36,181 bases of DNA from Bacteroidota bacterium. GTDB lineage: Bacteria; Bacteroidota; Bacteroidia; Chitinophagales; Chitinophagaceae. Below, one piece after another: positions 25,351-32,358 of this stretch. Numbering within the stretch: position 1 is the stretch's first letter; each line of letters opens with the position of its first letter. A program made the translations under genes and the position numbers. Location of the stretch: the NCBI GenBank assembly GCA_013287475.1, contig JABDDT010000026.1:1-36181 (forward strand), given 5' to 3'. The notes under the pieces were generated by a model that saw only the letters and a list, made by a program, of their open reading frames with translations, had not been told where the DNA came from and searched no databases.

Positions 25351-26117
25351 ACAACCGCAGCTTCAATATTTTTTATATCATACTGATCCTTCTCTGGATA
25401 TGGGCAGATCGTCATTTACAGATGGGCGCTGCTGTTTATGGATGGCTATTGCTGGTATATGTTTCTGTTTTATTTTGCGGCAGTTATTTTATCAGAATGG
25501 GATTTTTTATGAAGTCCATTTGTTCCGCCAGGACCAATGAAAAAGTTATTGCCCTGAGTTTTGATGATGGTCCGGCAGGAAAAAAAACAACCCGTATCCT
25601 GGATATACTGAAAGAAAATAATGTTGAAGCAGCTTTTTTTTGCATTGGGAAAAATATGCCGGATAATGAGAATATCCTTAAAAGAATTACAAACGAAGGA
25701 CATATTATCGGAAATCATAGTAATTCCCATAATAGTTTTTTCGATCTGTTTAGTTCGAAAAAAATGCTGAATGAATTGGAGCTCGCCAGTCAGACCTGCC
25801 AGGATATTACCGGATTCTATCCACGCTTTTTCCGCCCACCGTACGGCGTTACTAATCCCAATCTGAAAAAAGCTGTTCTGCAAGGTGGATTTATTTCAAT
25901 TGGCTGGTCTATCCGTTCTTATGATACAGTTATAGGAAATGAGGAACGTTTGCAAGCCCGTATTCTTGACAGACTGAAATCCGGTGCCATACTTCTTCTG
26001 CACGACAGCAGTGAATCAACCCTGAAAATTTTGCCAAGATTGTTAAAAGAAATCCGTAATAAAGGCTATAAAATGATACGACTGGATAAAATGATTAATT
26101 TGAATCCCTATGATTAA
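25347..26117 (+). CDS. Polysaccharide deacetylase family protein (NodB domain), membrane anchored
   Basis: The 256-residue product begins at TTG 25347, overlapping the preceding stop. Two hydrophobic segments (~7-20 and ~29-48) anchor it. The NodB domain shows D73-D74 in LSFDDGP, H124-x3-H128 in GNHSNSH, RPPYG and the late LLLHDS motif, so the metal-binding triad and catalytic base are intact. It would remove an acetyl (or similar) group from an N- or O-acetylated substrate at the outer face of the membrane. Such an enzyme is uncommon in a pigment pathway; deacylation of the polyene or of an envelope glycan acceptor are possible roles. Confidence 0.9.
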   Translation: MNNRSFNIFYIILILLWIWADRHLQMGAAVYGWLLLVYVSVLFCGSYFIRMGFFMKSICSARTNEKVIALSFDDGPAGKKTTRILDILKENNVEAAFFCIGKNMPDNENILKRITNEGHIIGNHSNSHNSFFDLFSSKKMLNELELASQTCQDITGFYPRFFRPPYGVTNPNLKKAVLQGGFISIGWSIRSYDTVIGNEERLQARILDRLKSGAILLLHDSSESTLKILPRLLKEIRNKGYKMIRLDKMINLNPYD

Positions 26118-26745
26118 AACGGTGAGCCTGGTATGTTTTATTTTATGTTTTATTAATAGCAATGGTCAATATCCCGGTTTTACATTATTGAATAATCCGG
26201 AAACTTTTAAAAAATCATTTGCTCTGGCCACAGCAACAACGGAATCCATTCAATCGGATTTCAAACAGGAGAAATCTCTGAGTATGCTTTCGGAAAATAT
26301 AAATTCGTCCGGTAAATTCTGGTATCGGAAAAAGGATAAAATACGGATGGAATATATACAGCCCTATTCCTATATTATGATCCTTAACGGGGGTAAAATA
26401 TTCATTAAAGAAGGTCAGAAAGAGAATAAAATATCGGCCAATTCAAATAAAATTTTTCGACAGGTAAACCGGATACTAATTGATTGTATTGGTGGCAGCA
26501 TGCTGGAGAATCCGGATTTTCAATCACGTATTTTAGAAAGTTCCGGGACTTTCCTTGTTGAACTCACACCAGTAACAAAGAACCTGAAGGATCTTTATAA
26601 AAATATAAATATCCTCATAGATAAAAAGGATTACACGGCTACATCTATCGAGATGTTTGAACTTTCCGGAGATAAAACCATCATCCGTTTTCAGAACAAA
26701 ATATTAAATGAACCAATCAATGACCCGGTTTTTAATATTCCATAG
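26110..26745 (+). CDS. LolA-like periplasmic carrier protein in the pigment cluster
   Basis: The 211-residue product has a signal peptide (about 1-19, ending NSNGQ) and a LolA-type pattern: TESIQSDFKQEKSLSMLSE, then SSGKFWYRKKDKIRMEYIQP, YIMILNGGKIFI and a long beta-rich tail. LolA carries hydrophobic cargo across the periplasm. In aryl polyene clusters LolA homologues are thought to move the pigment or its lipid to the outer membrane. Its start overlaps the deacetylase gene by 8 bases and its end overlaps the lipoprotein gene by 38 bases, so it is tied into the operon. Confidence 0.85.
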   Translation: MIKTVSLVCFILCFINSNGQYPGFTLLNNPETFKKSFALATATTESIQSDFKQEKSLSMLSENINSSGKFWYRKKDKIRMEYIQPYSYIMILNGGKIFIKEGQKENKISANSNKIFRQVNRILIDCIGGSMLENPDFQSRILESSGTFLVELTPVTKNLKDLYKNINILIDKKDYTATSIEMFELSGDKTIIRFQNKILNEPINDPVFNIP

Positions 26746-27355
26746 TCTGTTCTGCCTGAGTATCTCCTGCAATCAGTACCGTTATATGCAGAAGATTCCA
26801 TCAGATGAATCCTGCATTGAAAAATTAAAACCGGATTTCCATCATGTCGTGTATAAAACTTCGGTTGATGTCATTGGAAAACATATCAGCGGATTATTGG
26901 TTGTAAAACACATGCCTGACAACAGCACAAGAGTGGTTTTTACCAATGAGATGGGTCTCAGCTATTTCGATTTTGGCTTCCCGCCCGATAGTGGATTTAA
27001 AGTTTATTCGATTATTCCCCAGATGAATAAAGAAGGATTGGTCAGAACATTGCGGAAAGATTTCGAACTCCTGCAATTCAGGAATATGGATAATAGTAAG
27101 TCCTATGCGCTTAAAGCCAGCGGACTGATTTATCATGCTTATCCACAAGCTGAAGGCGCAAATTATTATATTACCGATAGTAATTGCCGGCAATTGGTTA
27201 AAATGCAGAGGGCTTCTGCGAAGAAGCCAGTTATGGAAGCTGTTATTTTTGGAGACTCCAGGAATATTTCTCCGGACAGTATTTCGATCCGGCACTTTAA
27301 TATTTCACATTTTTCTATTACATTAAAACAAATAACTTCTCCTGCTGCTCAATGA
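26708..27355 (+). CDS. Lipoprotein of unknown function, possible LolB/DUF3261-like partner
   Basis: The 215-residue product has a lipoprotein signal (hydrophobic stretch then LSISC, lipidated Cys at about 21). ATG 26720 is an alternative start that still leaves a full signal. The mature part is beta-rich with GKHISGLLVVKHM, TRVVFTNEMGLSYFDFGF and FELLQFRN, a pattern reminiscent of LolB and of the DUF3261 lipoproteins found in aryl polyene loci. Family assignment is tentative. The most economical model is an outer-membrane acceptor for the LolA-like carrier encoded just before. Its stop codon lies inside the start region of the final dehydratase. Confidence 0.75.
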   Translation: MNQSMTRFLIFHSLFCLSISCNQYRYMQKIPSDESCIEKLKPDFHHVVYKTSVDVIGKHISGLLVVKHMPDNSTRVVFTNEMGLSYFDFGFPPDSGFKVYSIIPQMNKEGLVRTLRKDFELLQFRNMDNSKSYALKASGLIYHAYPQAEGANYYITDSNCRQLVKMQRASAKKPVMEAVIFGDSRNISPDSISIRHFNISHFSITLKQITSPAAQ

Positions 27356-27707
27356 CCTCTATATTATCCAAAAGCTGACAGAATCAGGGAATCAAATTCA
27401 GGCTGTCGTTGAGCTTCAGCCGGATCATGCCATTTTTAAAGGGCATTTTCCCGGACAGCCCGTTTTACCCGGGGTATGCATGATGCAGATGATCACGGAA
27501 ATTACCGGTGAATTTTTAGAACAGACTTTCCGGATCACTGATGCGCCGATGATCAAATTCCTGCATATGATCGACCCCGGGAAGAATCCGCTGATCCACC
27601 TGGAAATTAAATTCGATTCAACAAACACTTCAAAAACAAATGTAAGCGGAAAGATATTTTTCGAAGCAGAGATATTTATGAAGTTTCTGATGGCTTTGTC
27701 AGTGTGA
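27342..27707 (+). CDS. Hotdog 3-hydroxyacyl-ACP dehydratase, ApeI-like subunit (CTG start)
   Basis: The frame is open from a stop at 27333 to 27707 and reads LLNDLYIIQKLTESGNQ, then IFKGHFPGQPVLPGVCMMQ. It thus has the GHFPG catalytic-histidine motif of FabZ-like dehydratases (H35 if CTG 27342 is residue 1). No ATG, GTG or TTG lies upstream of it; the first ATG is 27480, which would delete this motif. CTG 27342 or 27345 gives the expected N-terminus (M)LLNDLY, about 121 residues. FabZ's catalytic Glu is replaced by Gln (Q49). The protein complements the His-less dehydratase at 16980. The gene overlaps the lipoprotein gene by 14 bases, consistent with translational coupling. Confidence 0.85.
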   Translation: MLLNDLYIIQKLTESGNQIQAVVELQPDHAIFKGHFPGQPVLPGVCMMQMITEITGEFLEQTFRITDAPMIKFLHMIDPGKNPLIHLEIKFDSTNTSKTNVSGKIFFEAEIFMKFLMALSV

Positions 27708-27906
27708 AAGAAAGACCAGATTATTTCATAACGTGATTGTCTTACCCTGCATAAATAGAACTCTTTTAGAACTATTTTAGAATCTGGCCGGAACTTTAAA
27801 GGAATCCTAAGCGATTTTATAGCAAATTCAGAGTCTGGCTAAAATCAAACTGCCATCTATATGCTCTTCTACTAATATGTTTTTACAAAAATTTTTTCGA
27901 TTCAAT

Positions 27907-29319
27907 TCAACTTTCTGTGCCCATTGATATTCTCTCTATCCAGTTAAGAATCGGGCTCGTCATCATCGTTGTGAGCATTGCCATAAGGACCATCATGGAG
28001 AAAATTTCGGTGCTGAGGATTCCCATATCATATCCGATATTTAAAACGATGAGTTCCATCAATCCACGTGTATTCAGGAGTGCGCCGATGGAAAGACTAT
28101 CCTTCCAGGTTTGTCCAAGTGTACGGGCAATCAATGCACTCCCGCCTAATTTACCTGCGACCGCACAAATAAGGATGAGACAAAAACTAAACCATAATGC
28201 ACCAGTATTCAGTATGCCTGCCTGCGTTCTCAATCCTGTATAAACGAAAAACAGAGGTAGCAGCATAACCATACTTATGTCGCTGATTCTGTCTATAATT
28301 TTCTTTTGCATCGCATCATTTTTGGGTATGACGATCCCGGCCAGAAAGGCTCCGAATAACGCATGTATGCCGATCAGCTCCGTACAATAAGCTGAAGACA
28401 AAAGCAGGATAAACATGATTGACATCAACGTATTATATCCGATTTTCCCTTTGTCATAGGCCATCTGGATTTTCTTTAAAATTATTCTGACAGGAATCAG
28501 CATAATGAATGCATAGAGAACGACCATACCTACTACCACAAAACCATTCATTCCAGATCCAGAACGTATAAAGGCAATCAGAAGCGCGAGCAGACACCAT
28601 GCCGTTACATCATCTGATGCGGCACAGGTTATGGCAAGTATACCAAGCCTTGTTTCAGTTAATTTACGATCACGGATAATCCTCGCCAGAACAGGAAAAG
28701 CCGTTATACTCATGGCAATACCCATAAATAATGCGAATGAATAAAATTGGGTTTGTGCCCCGGCATATCTGTTATATAAATACATGGATAGCCCAATACC
28801 CAGGCAGAATGGAATTAGGATACTCGCGTGGCTGATAATCAAAGCTTCAAATGCCTGTTTTCTCAGTAATTGTTTATCTAATTCCATTCCTACAATAAAC
28901 ATAAAAAGAATAAGTCCAATCTGGCTTAGGAAGCGAAGATTTGGAAGGGATTCCATGGGAAAAATAAAATGAAATACGGAAGGAAATAATAATCCCAGCA
29001 ATGAAGGTCCGAGTAAAATACCAGCTACTGTCTCACCAATAACCGCGGGTTGTCCGATTTTTTTAAATACTGATCCCAGTAATTGAGTTGCAGCAATAAT
29101 AATAATGATCTGCAATAAGAGCCTTGGAAGCGCTTCCTGAAGATTGGTTTGAATGATACTTGAAAAAATTCCCCCATTCGAAGAAGGCGAATTTGCAACT
29201 GAGGAAATAGCAGAAACAGAATGATCCAACGATCTGCCCTCGTGAAGCAGATAAAAGATAAGTCCGCCGAAAACGATAATCAGCCCAATATATAGTATAA
29301 AATGTTTTACAAATTTCAT
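27907..29319 (-). CDS. Cation:proton antiporter, CPA2 family
   Basis: The 470-residue protein has about thirteen membrane helices. The conserved pair D236-D237 in CAASDDVTAW is the ion-binding site of the electrogenic CPA2 branch; GQPAVIGETVAGILLGPSLLG and FLSQIGLILFMFIVGMELD are also characteristic. An extra periplasmic segment of about 35 residues follows the first helix (~27-64, Ser-rich), and there is no regulatory RCK domain at the C-terminus. It would exchange Na+ or K+ for H+. Its start overlaps the stop of the small ORF upstream (ATGA). It is convergent with the pigment cluster, separated by 199 bases with no clear signal. Confidence 0.92.
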   Translation of the reverse strand: MKFVKHFILYIGLIIVFGGLIFYLLHEGRSLDHSVSAISSVANSPSSNGGIFSSIIQTNLQEALPRLLLQIIIIIAATQLLGSVFKKIGQPAVIGETVAGILLGPSLLGLLFPSVFHFIFPMESLPNLRFLSQIGLILFMFIVGMELDKQLLRKQAFEALIISHASILIPFCLGIGLSMYLYNRYAGAQTQFYSFALFMGIAMSITAFPVLARIIRDRKLTETRLGILAITCAASDDVTAWCLLALLIAFIRSGSGMNGFVVVGMVVLYAFIMLIPVRIILKKIQMAYDKGKIGYNTLMSIMFILLLSSAYCTELIGIHALFGAFLAGIVIPKNDAMQKKIIDRISDISMVMLLPLFFVYTGLRTQAGILNTGALWFSFCLILICAVAGKLGGSALIARTLGQTWKDSLSIGALLNTRGLMELIVLNIGYDMGILSTEIFSMMVLMAMLTTMMTSPILNWIERISMGTES

Positions 29320-29540
29320 TCAGACAAATAAGGGTTGATGAATAATTGTTCCCGTACCGTTTTGGAGGCCGGAATATAGGAAGGATCGGTAAATATTCGT
29401 CTGTAAAAATCTGCGGTAAATCCAGCATCTGGAAAATCAAGCTTCTGGAATATAAAAATGATTTGAATAAAAATGATGAAAACAAAAATAAATTTGTCAT
29501 TCATGCCATCAAAAAAATCTTCCAGATAAGTTCTGTGCAT
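29316..29540 (-). CDS. Small membrane protein overlapping the antiporter start
   Basis: This 74-residue ORF has one hydrophobic segment (FIFVFIIFIQIIFIF, about 17-31) followed by a polar tail. Its stop codon overlaps the antiporter start codon as ATGA, an arrangement expected for a translationally coupled gene, which is the main reason for calling it. The start could also be the Met at residue 13. No family was recognised and no homologue can be checked here. Confidence 0.42.
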   Translation of the reverse strand: MHRTYLEDFFDGMNDKFIFVFIIFIQIIFIFQKLDFPDAGFTADFYRRIFTDPSYIPASKTVREQLFINPYLSE

Positions 29541-29626
29541 TTGTTGGTTCGGGTTTAGGATTATTTCGGCCTTGCATAGTATTTTTCATCCGGATCTTCC
29601 TGAAGATAAGGAAGAAACCGGGGAAA

Positions 29627-31711
29627 TCATTTACCATAAGCCGGTTCTTTGCATAAAAGCATAATGGGCTTTTCATCTACAAGCAATTGGACTCTTCCAT
29701 CAGAAAAAGGCAAATTTTCTTCAACTCCCCACACTGAATTATCCACGAAACTGATCTTATGAACTTCATTCCCTGCTGCTTTTCCGATATCAAGTGAATA
29801 TGAAAACGATTGGCTTTCTGTGAATGATGGTCTATAAAGAAAATATGCTACTGAGTCCTGCACCTGACTATTCCTGTATCGGTAAATCCAGACATCTCCG
29901 CTTTCACTGATCACTTTGTCAGGCATGTAATTACCGAGATGATTGACGAGTGTATTTATGTAATACCAGCCCGGATAGGCTTTTGTTTTCCCATCGGGCA
30001 TCCTACGTAATATACCACTGGTCAGATATGTCCTTGGATCATCCTGCGGATTTCCGTCTTTCAACCAATATAAAATATAGGCGTCAAATCCAGAAAAGAA
30101 GGTGGCATTAATGGAACGAATCAACATAATACCCTGGCTTTGTGCAGCAGATAACCCGGGAATCAGGGGTGTTGACTGCCTTGAAGAAGGCGATTTATCA
30201 TAACCGTTTTCTCCTAAAATGCATTTAACTCCGGGGGCTATGCGATTGCTGCATCCTGCAACTTTTGATAACCTCCATCGTAGGGAATCAGCTTCCGGAG
30301 AAATACCCCGGCCATCTTTTTGCGCATAATAATGATATTGAATTCCCCCCTGCCAGATAAATTTCTGATCATTGCGCAGATTTCCGGCAAGAAAACGATA
30401 TACTTTAACCCGGTTGGTATCCAAGCCGGTTAATCCGCTCATCATGAGTTGCGCTTGCGGATCTGCCGAATGAATTCCAAAACACGTACCCAGTCTGCCT
30501 TCATCTCCATCCCAATCAGCAGTACTTTGTGCAAAATATTCATAAGGACTGCAATATTTGTTTCCTACCCAGTTGGCATCCTCTTCATTTCCGTTCTCAT
30601 ACAAATCCATAGAACCACGGCCTGTTTGTCTCGGTTCATGCGACAACGAAAGAAGGTTGGTATCCGTTTTATTGTATCCGAAAAATGCTGCCATATTCCA
30701 CATCATCGCCGCATGCCTGGAATAATTTACGGGATCTTCGGAATTCTGGTTTGGCCGGTTCAACGGCCGGTCTTTATCAGTAAAACCCAGATCACTCATC
30801 CATTTCGAAACACCACGAATGCTATACCAGATATTTCCATGGTTAATATTTTTTAGCGTATCAATATCGAAAATGTATTTTCCTTGTTGCTTATTATAAT
30901 ATCCATAATGCAGCATATTAAAACGAATGTGTTTTTCATCCCGTGACAAATCGTTGTCATAATCCAGAGCAAAATTATAGAGCCTGCTATAATGAAAAGG
31001 TTTCAGCCATCGGGGTTCATTTTCCATAATATAATTGACACCCAGGAATTCTTTAAGCGGGGTTTTAGTCAGCCCTTTTGACAGATAAAAATTTTCAGCT
31101 TCCGGAACGGGCTGAAGGGGGATTCCATATAAAACCATTTCTGTAATAGCTGTTTCATAACTGCTGAACCGAATCATTACAAATCGGGTTTCCTGATCCA
31201 GCGTAATTTTTTTCCATTTTCTTTCTCCAGGTTCATCAACAGTAGTGAATGAAGCAATGCTCTTCCATTTTTTAAGATTCCCTGAATAAAGCCAGCAACT
31301 ATCAGGCTGATGCGACCGATCATACAGATATATTTCCTTAACGGAATAAGGGATTTTCAGGTCTACAACGATGCGGTTACCTTCAGATCCATGAAAATAA
31401 ATGGCGGGATGGATTGAAGGCTGACAATTAGTTACGGGAATAAAGGCGTCGGGAGATTTATCATAACGGGGATCTACATACGCATTCTCATCAAAAAGGT
31501 TAAAAGGGTTACCTCCGCCTCCACCCGCATAACCGCTCAGGTCAAAGACCTGATCTCTTGTTATAAAAATTTTCCTGATCGCATTATCCAATTCAGCCGT
31601 GGGTTTTTGATCCCCATGTCTGCATTCAGGGCATAAAAAAATAATGCCGGCAACAAAAAACCAACGAACCAATTTAGGTATCTTTAGCTTTGAAAAAATC
31701 AACTTATACAT
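29627..31711 (-). CDS. Exported glycoside-hydrolase-like protein (clan GH-A-like) with discoidin-like N-terminal domain
   Basis: This 694-residue product has an N-terminal hydrophobic segment (~15-28) ending in a Cys-containing stretch, so it may be a lipoprotein. Residues ~40-200 hold a Gly-run (GYAGGGGGNPF) and a beta-sandwich pattern resembling discoidin/CBM domains (GNRIVVDLKIPYSVKEIYLY). The rest reads as a TIM-barrel glycosidase with a probable acid/base at E376 in YENGNEEDANW and a probable nucleophile at E501 in ILGENGYDKS, the spacing and context of retaining clan GH-A enzymes such as GH39/GH79 types. A short beta domain closes it. The family number and substrate cannot be assigned. 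It is divergent from the PAP2 gene across a 33-base gap. Confidence 0.75.
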   Translation of the reverse strand: MYKLIFSKLKIPKLVRWFFVAGIIFLCPECRHGDQKPTAELDNAIRKIFITRDQVFDLSGYAGGGGGNPFNLFDENAYVDPRYDKSPDAFIPVTNCQPSIHPAIYFHGSEGNRIVVDLKIPYSVKEIYLYDRSHQPDSCWLYSGNLKKWKSIASFTTVDEPGERKWKKITLDQETRFVMIRFSSYETAITEMVLYGIPLQPVPEAENFYLSKGLTKTPLKEFLGVNYIMENEPRWLKPFHYSRLYNFALDYDNDLSRDEKHIRFNMLHYGYYNKQQGKYIFDIDTLKNINHGNIWYSIRGVSKWMSDLGFTDKDRPLNRPNQNSEDPVNYSRHAAMMWNMAAFFGYNKTDTNLLSLSHEPRQTGRGSMDLYENGNEEDANWVGNKYCSPYEYFAQSTADWDGDEGRLGTCFGIHSADPQAQLMMSGLTGLDTNRVKVYRFLAGNLRNDQKFIWQGGIQYHYYAQKDGRGISPEADSLRWRLSKVAGCSNRIAPGVKCILGENGYDKSPSSRQSTPLIPGLSAAQSQGIMLIRSINATFFSGFDAYILYWLKDGNPQDDPRTYLTSGILRRMPDGKTKAYPGWYYINTLVNHLGNYMPDKVISESGDVWIYRYRNSQVQDSVAYFLYRPSFTESQSFSYSLDIGKAAGNEVHKISFVDNSVWGVEENLPFSDGRVQLLVDEKPIMLLCKEPAYGK

Positions 31712-31744
31712 GGGGATTAAAATTAGAGCAATTATATTTCAATC

Positions 31745-32350
31745 ATGAGTTTACCCCTTACCACAATTTACCTGGCTATTTTAAAACCGCTTATTCAATT
31801 TGATCATTGGTTATTCCATGAAATTAACCAGGTTTGGATAAATCCCTTTTTTGATCTGGTGATGCCGTTTCTGCGCCAGCAGGAATTCTGGTATTTTTTT
31901 TATTTGTTCCTGTTGGTATTCGCACTTTACAATTTTGGGGTCAAAGGATGCTGGTGGGCTGTATCACTTATCATGACTGCCATTGTCAGCGATCTCTTCA
32001 GCAGTCAATTGATAAAGCACCTGATTTTTCGTTTCAGGCCCTGCAGAAATCCGGATATTGCCGATCAGGTAAGGGTTTTGGTGAACTATTGTCCACAGAA
32101 TTCAAGTTTTACATCCTCACATGCCTGTAATCATTTCGCTGCTGCTTGGTTTATTTTTATAACTTTAAATCAAACAGGTTCCTGGCGTTGGTTGTTATTT
32201 GCATGGGCCTTCATCATCTGTTACGCCCAGGTTTACGTTGGGGTTCATTTTCCACTCGATATACTTGGGGGAGCCATACTGGGAACTACCATCGGCTATG
32301 GAATGAGTATTTTATACAGAAAGCAGTTTGGGACCCTCAGCTTAAAGTAA
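31745..32350 (+). CDS. PAP2-family membrane phosphatase
   Basis: This 201-residue membrane protein has about five to six helices and the three PAP2 motifs: K91-x4-RFRP (to 99), SSHA with H126, and VYVGVHFPLD with H168 and D172. The arginine usually preceding the third motif is replaced by Ala-Gln (YAQVYVG), which I have seen in other Bacteroidota members. It likely dephosphorylates a lipid phosphate such as undecaprenyl pyrophosphate or phosphatidylglycerophosphate. The next gene starts 8 bases after its stop, suggesting one unit. Confidence 0.93.
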   Translation: MSLPLTTIYLAILKPLIQFDHWLFHEINQVWINPFFDLVMPFLRQQEFWYFFYLFLLVFALYNFGVKGCWWAVSLIMTAIVSDLFSSQLIKHLIFRFRPCRNPDIADQVRVLVNYCPQNSSFTSSHACNHFAAAWFIFITLNQTGSWRWLLFAWAFIICYAQVYVGVHFPLDILGGAILGTTIGYGMSILYRKQFGTLSLK

Positions 32351-32358
32351 GAACCAGC

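Noticed and set aside
25470-25883. 137-residue minus-strand ORF inside the deacetylase gene
   Set aside because: Shadow ORF; the plus-strand frame carries the complete NodB motif set.
27352-27378. ATG at 27352 as start of the final dehydratase
   Set aside because: It is in a different frame from the GHFPG motif and meets a stop after eight codons.
11977-27707. DarA/DarB dialkylresorcinol enzymes within the cluster
   Set aside because: No DarB-type ketosynthase III or DarA-type aromatase was recognised; all KS proteins here are FabF-like, CLF or degenerate.
27708-27906. Terminator in the convergent gap after the pigment cluster
   Set aside because: AT-rich with short repeats of TTTTAGAA but no stem-loop followed by a T-run.
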